From Anthoceros angustus (lineage: Eukaryota > Streptophyta > Anthocerotopsida > Anthocerotales > Anthocerotaceae), in the NCBI GenBank assembly GCA_010909165.1, contig MU008150.1, positions 589,116-653,115 on the forward strand: DNA of 64,000 bases, in the 5' to 3' direction. The translations under genes were made by a program, and so were the position numbers. The notes beneath the pieces were generated by a model that saw only the letters and a list, made by a program, of their open reading frames with translations, was not told the origin of the DNA and ran no database searches. Numbering within the stretch: the stretch's first letter is position 1; each line of letters opens with the position of its first letter. Of this stretch, positions 57,625 through 64,000 are shown piece after piece.

Positions 57625-58493
57625 AGTCGCATGCTTGTACGAGCATCTCGCTCTGCCAAGAAACCCGTGCGCCATGCCTCCTCCCAGCACCAGGAGCCGA
57701 CAGCTCCTCCCTTCCTATCTTTCCCGCCTAAAGCCTAACCATTCTCAGACGGCAGAATCACCATCGATCTGCAAAATCCCCGCCAATCCCCGAAGCCGTC
57801 TCCTCCAACCATGGACCCTCCAGGCCGCACCCGACCCTGAGATCTCGAGACGCAGCAGCAACAAGCGCCTCCGACATGAGGCAAGATCCGGCCTGTCTCC
57901 TCCTGTCAGGTCATGCCGGAACGGGGCACCGCAAGCCCGCGCACAGGCCGAGGGCGATCGCGCTTGGGTCCAGTCCCGACCGATCGACCGCGGGCCCTTC
58001 GCCCGCCACGCTCGAGATGGTGGCCGAACAAGGCCCTTTGGAGCCTCGACACTCCACGCATGACCAGAAACACAAGCACACAGCAACGCATTTTGCATCA
58101 GGCAAATCGGAATTAGACATTAGACTACAGTGGCGAACAAGCCCATCCGTGCAATATATTATTGTCGCGCGTGACAACCAATAGCATTTTTGTCGGACTC
58201 TGGCTCCTCCTAATGCTATCTATTTTTAGATGCCCGAAACTCACCCACGCGCCCCGACCTAGGTATTCATTCAATCATTTTTCAACTCCTTGGTGGAGTT
58301 TATCCAAGTTTGAGTTGTGTTATGTAAGTGGAATTCCTATATTTCAGTCTATCTGTATTTTTATTTATTTATTTATAAAGTATTTATGTCTTTTTTTCCT
58401 TCTCAATCAATATTTATCATGAGAATTGGAGAATATTAATTCTTTATATCTATATACATGAATAAACATGTTCAATTAAAAATTTTATTTTTA

Positions 58494-58660
58494 TATGTAC
58501 CTAATCTATGTTGTGGATAGTTACAACATTTCCCCTACCTAATTTGTGTCGTAACCCTCATTCAAAATTTTAAATTTTCTATTTTCTGTTTAATCTAAGT
58601 TGTGGATAGTTACAACACTTCCACCCCTACCTAATTTGTGTGTAGCCCTCGTTCAAAATT
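58494..58660. repeat. Tandem duplication of about 95 to 100 bases
   Basis: Two copies share 'gttgtggatagttacaaca', 'cctacctaatttgtgt' and 'cattcaaaattt' or 'cgttcaaaattt' in order. Confidence 0.75.
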
Positions 58661-58900
58661 TGCAGATGCAATTGAAATAGCTTAAACACGAAGATGCAAG
58701 ATGTAATTGAAATAACTTAAACAACGCATGATACAAGATGATACAAGATGCAATTGAAATAGCTTAAACGATTACATGATACTAGATGTAATTGAAATAG
58801 CTTACCGGGATCAAGATGCATTAGAATTAACCTAAGCACACCATGATACGAGATAAAACTAAAAGAGCTCAAGCACACCATGATACAGGTTGTCGGAGAC
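58660..58900. repeat. Degenerate minisatellite, about five units of 35 to 50 bases
   Basis: The words 'agatgcaattgaaatagctt' and 'aaacaacgcatgatac' recur with decay towards the right end ('agcacaccatgatac'). Confidence 0.75.
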
Positions 58901-59207
58901 TAAGTCCATGAAGAAAAAGCCATCCTTGATGGACTGTAGCAAATTCTTCGTCTTACACTATTTATAGACTTGCTTGTCTATTGCTTGTTCAATGTAGTCC
59001 TATGTGGATCCAAATGAAATTCTTCTTCTTCTTTCTACACTGTGGACAAAGTCCATGCAAGAATCGTGAGAGAAAAAAGAGTCACTATTTAGAGACTTGC
59101 TTGTCCAAAGGGCCACTATTTAGAGACTTGCCTGGTCCAAAGGCTTTCTAGACTCTGGACAAGAGTCCATGAAACGAATCAGGAGAGAAAGAAGAGTCCA
59201 TAAAACG

Positions 59208-59815
59208 TTAACTACAATCGCGACAAGGACAAACCGGGACCAGGCACCTGGAACAACGCAAGCGTGAAGGGCACATGGTCACTATGCCAACGCCGTTAAA
59301 CTGGTCACATCTTCTTTCTGGAAGGCTCCTGATGAGACCCTGCTTCCTAAGAGACTTGATGTACTCCTCATCAAAGAAAACTTGTGTTCGCCCATGAAGT
59401 GAAGAAAACTCCCAAGGGTAAATCCCGGTGTTGTGTAGATCATCGAAGGAAATCCTGCAAGCCATGCGCACGTAGTTCAGATGAAGCACAGTAGCATCTG
59501 GTGACCGATAGTTGTTGATAGAGATGTGTGTACCGAATCCCGTAGTTCCCAACAGCCTCCACGGAGACAATGCCGACGTGCTTCCTCCCAGATATAACCT
59601 GCGTTTTGTAGTTCGACTCCAGAGTTAACGTATCGCCCACCTCCATATCTGGTCAAGAGAGGGGATGATGGTGGGTTGTGTGGGGACGAAGCTACCTTCT
59701 GCTCTTTTCGTGCTCTGAGCCCTTTGCTGTCGGCAGCTGGGCTGTGCACTCGCAGGAACTCGGCTGTGAAGCGGAAGTGGTTACCGTCATCGAATTGCAC
59801 CTCGAGAGCCTGCAT
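59208..59815 (-). CDS. DUF971 (GBBH-like N-terminal) domain protein
   Basis: Small plant protein with the fold named after the N-terminal domain of gamma-butyrobetaine hydroxylase; its role is unknown. The ATG at 59815 gives 'MQALEVQFDDGNHFRFTAEF' with 'LRVHSPAADSKG', then 'GRKHVGIVSVEAVGNYGIR' (near 59540-59600), an intron, and 'ISFDDLHNTGIYPWEFSSLH', the conserved D-D-x-H-x-T-G-I-Y motif. A tail of about 60 residues, longer than is typical, ends at 59208. The same ATG overlaps a possible splice acceptor (AAATGCAG), so an upstream transit-peptide exon between 59900 and 60060 is possible. Confidence 0.8.
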
Positions 59816-60083
59816 TTGTAGTCAGAGACCTTCGGAAGCAGGAAGGAAGTCCAAGAGGAAGAGCAGTTTGAAGCGTTTGGGGTTTGGGAGTCGTGGTGCT
59901 CACATTGAGGAAGGGATGGTCCGGGGAGACCTTCGCAGCGCAACTTGAACTGGGCGGGCCTTGGAAGCTGAGGAGATTGTGGCCAAGGTCCGTACAGCTG
60001 CTGCTGCTGCTGTCCAGGCTTGAAGACCCATCTGCACCCTTGCCCGTGGATGTCAACCTGAGGTGGGCTTACGGAGCTTCGCA
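59816..60083. promoter_or_regulatory. Divergent upstream region of DUF971 and DUF1350 genes
   Basis: Head-to-head spacing of about 270 bases. It includes a CTG-rich microsatellite (60000-60012). Part of it may be a first exon of either gene. Confidence 0.4.
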
Positions 60084-62061
60084 ATGTCCTGCACCTGGGC
60101 ACCCACAAGGGCTGTGGGCTGCAGCAGCTCGTATGGCGCTCCCGCATCCCCGACCCTAGAATGTGGGAGGGTTTTCACAATTGGGCGCCTGCGAGTTTCT
60201 CCTCTTGGGGACCAGGACTGCGTCATGCTGTTCCTGGGAGATGTGTTGTGGTTGTGGGGAGGTGAAGGCTCGCCGACGCTGCCTGGCCACACGCAGCACG
60301 TTCTCTGAAGCAGTCAGGTATGGCAGAGAGCCTGGTGTGAAGGTGGGAGAATCCTTTGTTCACTCACCGGTGCTGTCGAGGAGCAGGAAGCCCAAGGGGT
60401 TGATACATTTCCTGGGCGGTGCATTCATCGGCCGAGCCCTGAGCTAACCTACAGGTACCATCACATTTCCTTGGCAAGGTCGTGTTTCTGTTATGCATGA
60501 AATCTGTGTCATGGCTATCTGGATGCGGCAGTGCATTTTGATCCGTGACGTCGTTGCCCGCCCAGGCTTTTCATTGAACTCTTGGCAAAGGAGGGCTATC
60601 TGATCGTGGCAACTCCGTATAGCATAACGTTTGACCATTCAGCATGCGCTTTGGAGCTTCATCGGAAGTTCAATGATTCCCTCGATATCTTGTTGGATTC
60701 AGGATTTTGCCGGCTTGTCTGCTGAGGATGTTGCAAATCTGCCAATCTACAGCGTCGGGCACAGGTAAGCTCTTGTCTTCTTCCGTGCAAATACTCTCTC
60801 AAGGAACAGCAGACTGTGGAGTGTCGGGATGAGTTTTTCCATAACTACTTGGTTTATATTGCATTGCTTGTCTCCAGCAATGGGGCTCTCATGCAGGTTC
60901 TCATTGGATGCGTCTGCAAGGATCGAAAATTGCCCAAGGTAGAGTTTGAGTTGGGGTGGGACGTCTCTGCTCCTTGCTTTCTGTGTTTAGACTTTTCACG
61001 TCAGGCCATGCAAATTGAGGCTTCTCCTTCTTTTGTATGTCATTGTTCTTGGAACTTGAATGCACAGGCAAATGCCCTAGTTTCTTTCAACAACAAATCA
61101 GCATCGGAGGCTGTCCCCTACTTCGATCAGGTACAGCAAGACTGCCCAGCTCGAGCTTCTGCATCTTGGCCTATATCGCTGCATTCAATCCCATCTCTCA
61201 TTTTTGCCACACAGGTCGGACCAAGGATTGTTCAAATCGCTCCTTTGGCGTCAGCCTCTCCTGTAACTAGCTTCGTGCAATTTGTGGCAGGTATTGCTAC
61301 CATTTCGACCTCTGCTTCCAGGTTAACACCATCCCCACAAGAGCACTAACCAGCAGGTGTGGTATTCTGCAGATGAGGTTGTCCCAGCTGTCGGAAATTT
61401 CCTGGGCCCAAAAGTGGTTCCAAAGTCAGATGTTACATCCGTCAGCAACTTCTTGAGCCAGATCCCAGGAGTCCTGACTCAGGTATGGTTCCTGGGTACT
61501 AAACCTCATCCCCTCTAGATGCATCCAGCCATTGCTAAGCTGACTTCACCTCCAAGTGCAACAGGTAACAGAAGGCGTCTCAGAGTTCACGCCCCACCGC
61601 CGCCAACCAGAAACATAGCAGCATCGTACTCCATACCCAATACCCTTCTGGTGCCACTCTCCCCTCACTCCCTGCCCAGGCCCTTGCTCCCTCTGAGCAC
61701 TCCATCCCCTCGTCCTGCAGGTCAAGTACACGGTCGACACCATCGACGAAACTGACATCCTGGAGGAGCTCCTGCAACCTCGCATCCAGTCCCTTGGAGG
61801 CAAGCTCCAGAAGATCATCCTAGCAGGGACCCATGCAACTCCTCTTGCTCCAGTACGTCTACCTTCCCCTCAGGCTACCTGCTGCCACTGCCACCCGCTT
61901 CCTTAACCTGCTGTGTGCCTGCAAACCACCACAGGACCTGAGGTGGCGCACTGGAGACGTCTACACCCCATCGATGCCATCAGCCAGGTTCTCAGGAACG
62001 CTGCTCTGGCTGATCTGCGGGGACAGCAAGGAGCATTGTGGACTGGTTCGACCTTCTGTGA
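60084..62061 (+). CDS. DUF1350 plastid alpha/beta-hydrolase-like protein
   Basis: A family conserved in cyanobacteria and plastids; function unknown. The chosen ATG starts a transit-like 'MSCTWAPTRAVGCSSSYGAP'. Family parts in order: 'KPKGLIHFLGGAFIG' (60390), 'LIELLAKEGYLIVATPYSIT' and 'FDHSACALELHRKFNDSLDI' (60570-60690), 'LPIYSVGHSNGALMQVLIGC' (60740-60910, Ser in GHSNG as the likely nucleophile), 'ANALVSFNNKSASEAVPYFD', 'VGPRIVQIAPLASASPV', 'FLGPKVVPKSDV', 'IPGVLTQVTEGVSEF', 'VKYTVDTIDETDILEELLQP' (61722), 'LGGKLQKIILAGTHATP' and 'DLRWRTGDVYTPIDAI' with end 'SIVDWFDLL' at 62061. At least eight short introns; frame slips near 61960 and 62025. The N-terminal exons are not secure. Confidence 0.88.
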
Positions 62062-62246
62062 TGTCCTTTCTGCTTGTTCATTTTCATAGCAGAGATGGAC
62101 GATTCCATGGAAGGAAAGTAGGAAAGGGGAAATGGACAAGGTGATGAGCTGCACTGCACCTCCATGTACCCTTGGCTGGTATTGACCCAGCTTCCTGGGA
62201 TCCTGACCACGTACAACCATGGCCTACACACGTCTTGCATCACAGC

Positions 62247-62368
62247 CTTGAGAAGCCGTAGAAGTCGTCTCAGCCGAGGGAAGTCGTCTCAGCCGAGGGA
62301 AGTCGTCAAATCCTTGAGAAGTCGTATGGGCTTTGAAACGCCGTCTCATTCGAGAAGTCGTCTCAAAC
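62247..62368. repeat. Short tandem repeat based on GAAGTCGTCTCAGCCGAGG
   Basis: About six imperfect units of 'gaagtcgtctcagccgagg' or shortened forms ('gagaagtcgta'). It lies between the DUF1350 stop and the G-gamma gene. Confidence 0.75.
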
Positions 62369-62631
62369 GCTTCCACTAAATTCGTATGTAGCACACATGC
62401 TTACAATCTCTACCTTCCCCTCGGCGAGGGACGAGACCTTGCAGGTGCGATCTTCGAGGTGTTCGTCGTTTGTGTGTTTTTGTGGTGGCACAGCTTGCAA
62501 GGAGTTCTGATGTCACAGCTTGCAAGCGAGCTGGTTGCTCCTAGCTCCCGGGTCTTCAGAGCGGCATTCCTGAATCTGGAGTGGTTTGTTCAGCAGGGTT
62601 GCGCAAGCTGGAGCTCGTATCTGCGCCTAGA

Positions 62632-63283
62632 ATGCAGCAGGGAGGCCAAATTTCTGGCAACGGGTCGCCGTACAGGGCCCGCGTGCTGCAGCAGCCTCCA
62701 CGCCGCCTCCGGCTCCGGATGTGCGCGGTCGGCATCGGAAGCGCGCCGAGCTGAGCCGGCTTCACCAAGAGATACGGGCTCTTCAGGTGAGCCTGCCGGA
62801 GGACAATGAGCAGCTGCATTTTTTGCAAGACAGTCCGCGGGTTTGCTGAAACATGTGTGCCGGGCAGGAGGAGCTGAGGGAGCTGGAGCGGGTACCTCCG
62901 GCATCGCACGGCTGCAGAGAGTAAGCCTTGTGCCTGGTTTTGGTCTGATCCATGATGGCTTGTTGCGGAGAAGAGGTTTTGAGGCACAGCTGCGGGATGG
63001 ATGGCAGGTTGGTGAAATTCATCGACAGTTGTCCAGACCCGTTCATTCCCAGGTAACGGCGTGGTTCAGGAAGTTGAGTGTTCGGTTCTTTGTGCTTGTT
63101 TTAGGTGATATGCTGTGCGGCTCGGTGTCAGGATGCTAATGTTTGATTTCTGACGATGTTAAGTGGATGAGACTGATGTGTTCGTTTGCCTGCAGTGCCG
63201 TAGGTCCTGGGAGCAAGGACTGGCATAGATGGTTTGAGCCGACGACTGCGTCGCAGGGTTGCTGGGGTTGTTTGCAGGGATAG
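62632..63283 (+). CDS. Heterotrimeric G-protein gamma subunit
   Basis: Partner of G-beta at the plasma membrane. The ATG at 62632 starts a short Gln/Arg/Pro-rich leader. After one frame slip (near 62695) comes 'PDVRGRHRKRAELSRLHQEI' with 'RALQ', then exon 2 'EELRELERVPPASHGCRE' (62869-62922), together the plant gamma coiled coil that wraps G-beta. Exon 3, 'LVKFIDSCPDPFIPR', carries the conserved D-P-x-x-P motif. Exon 4 reads 'AVGPGSKDWHRWFEPTTASQ' and ends 'GCWGCLQG' at 63283. The end has two Cys but no CaaX box, unlike type A subunits (prenylated) and like type B. Exon borders are canonical GT..AG. Confidence 0.85.
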
Positions 63284-64000
63284 GGATTGCTTCAGGCTGG
63301 CTTCGTTGTTCTGTTGCTGATGGTATGAGTTGAGGGTTTCCTCGTTGTACCTGAGCTTTGTTTGTATTCTTAATGTATAACAGCAGACATTGTTTGCATA
63401 AAGTGGCAAAGTGGCTCCACATCCCTGACGGATGCTGCGGTCATGTTACGCATCATCCGTTGTAGTGTCTGTTTCCCAAGACTAGGAGCCAGGGCTGGTG
63501 CAGTGAAGAAACTGATTTTGGCTCAAAGTCATTCTGAATTCAGAGGAACGACTCGAATTGGGTACACAACTCGAATTTTCTGAACTCAGGTACGCTGCAA
63601 ATCGCTCGCTCGCATTTGCAGCGGTTGACTGAGACCGAACGGTTCTTGTGCTGCCTAGGATTCTGCACAGGCGTTTCGGGTCGGTGAGTGTGCGTAACAG
63701 AGCTGTGCAGCGTATTTTAGACACCTTTGACACATAGTTATCAAAGTAGTTTGTAAAAGGGCCACACAGACGAAAGAGTCCAGATAACATGTACCCCGTT
63801 TAAAACTTTTAAATAAGTGTGATTCTTGTATCTGTTGGGTTGAATTGTTGAACTAAAAAATGATGATGCTCAAAACATTCTATCAAGCTCTTTATTATTC
63901 ATGCTGGTATTTAATGCTTCTGCAAAAACACCTGGCTTGATGATAAAGGCAGAACACACTTTGATCAGCACCCGACCGTACAGGGTAATTCACTGATCCA
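63284..64000. other. No supported gene
   Basis: A 102-residue minus-strand frame (63482-63790) has no recognised family and no clear promoter or splice context. The first part should be the G-gamma 3' untranslated region. Confidence 0.4.

Larger units (their letters stand above)
57625..59207. other. Spacer: GC-rich upstream part, then AT-rich repeat region
   Basis: 57625-58150 is GC-rich with long overlapping frames on both strands but no family match; it is likely promoter and leader of the PAN-like gene. 58200-59207 is AT-rich and built largely from repeats, two of which are listed separately. Confidence 0.45.

Noticed and set aside
57745-58098. A 117-residue minus-strand frame upstream of the PAN-like gene
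   Set aside because: GC-rich with several overlapping frames and no conserved motif; better explained as promoter and leader.

Overview
The window looks like nuclear DNA of a green land plant. It holds split genes with short GT..AG introns (roughly 60 to 250 bases), plastid- and mitochondrion-targeted proteins, a SCAR/WAVE protein, a plant-type G-gamma subunit, a VQ protein, a subunit of the photosynthetic NDH complex, a PPR-repeat gene, a nuclear tRNA-Gly and a Ty3/Gypsy retrotransposon. Compact genes, a mitochondrial-type rps3 in a nuclear setting and a bacterial-looking PqqB-like hydrolase would suit a non-seed plant (bryophyte or lycophyte). That placement is inference; no single marker here fixes the species.

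Layout. 1-7250: purine-rich, transposon-like sequence with a non-LTR reverse transcriptase remnant (3540-4170) and AT-rich filler. 7540-22218: dense gene block holding VQ protein (-), MiaB-like tRNA methylthiotransferase (-), anthranilate phosphoribosyltransferase (+), DTW-domain tRNA modification enzyme (+), PNSB3 ferredoxin-like NDH subunit (+), DUF639 membrane protein (+) and nuclear-located mitochondrial rps3 (-). 22219-25499: AT-rich, repeat-bearing spacer. 25500-38192: second gene block holding a small secreted protein (-), YCED/DUF177 (-), SCAR/WAVE (-), a very small secreted peptide (+), TatD nuclease (-), a conserved unknown (+) and the PqqB-like hydrolase (+). 38193-52512: repeats, a Ty3/Gypsy element (39038-47345) interrupted by a 2.67 kb element with terminal inverted repeats that carries a GC-rich palindromic array, a decayed PPR gene and minisatellites. 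52513-64000: tRNA-Gly(GCC), a SINE-like repeat, OST3/OST6 (+), a PAN/Apple-like protein (-), DUF971 (-), DUF1350 (+) and G-protein gamma (+).

Several genes are organelle or translation related (tRNA modification x2, plastid rRNA accumulation, mitochondrial ribosome, NDH), but they are independent plant genes rather than an operon. Three pairs are head-to-head with short shared upstream regions: MiaB-like/PAT1, TatD/conserved unknown, DUF971/DUF1350.

A recurring oddity is that otherwise well-conserved exons change frame at single-base losses, mostly in C or G runs. Because this hits many unrelated housekeeping genes, I read it mainly as assembly or base-calling error, not as mass pseudogenisation. 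CDS entries are therefore given as whole start-to-stop spans, introns included, and frame breaks are noted.
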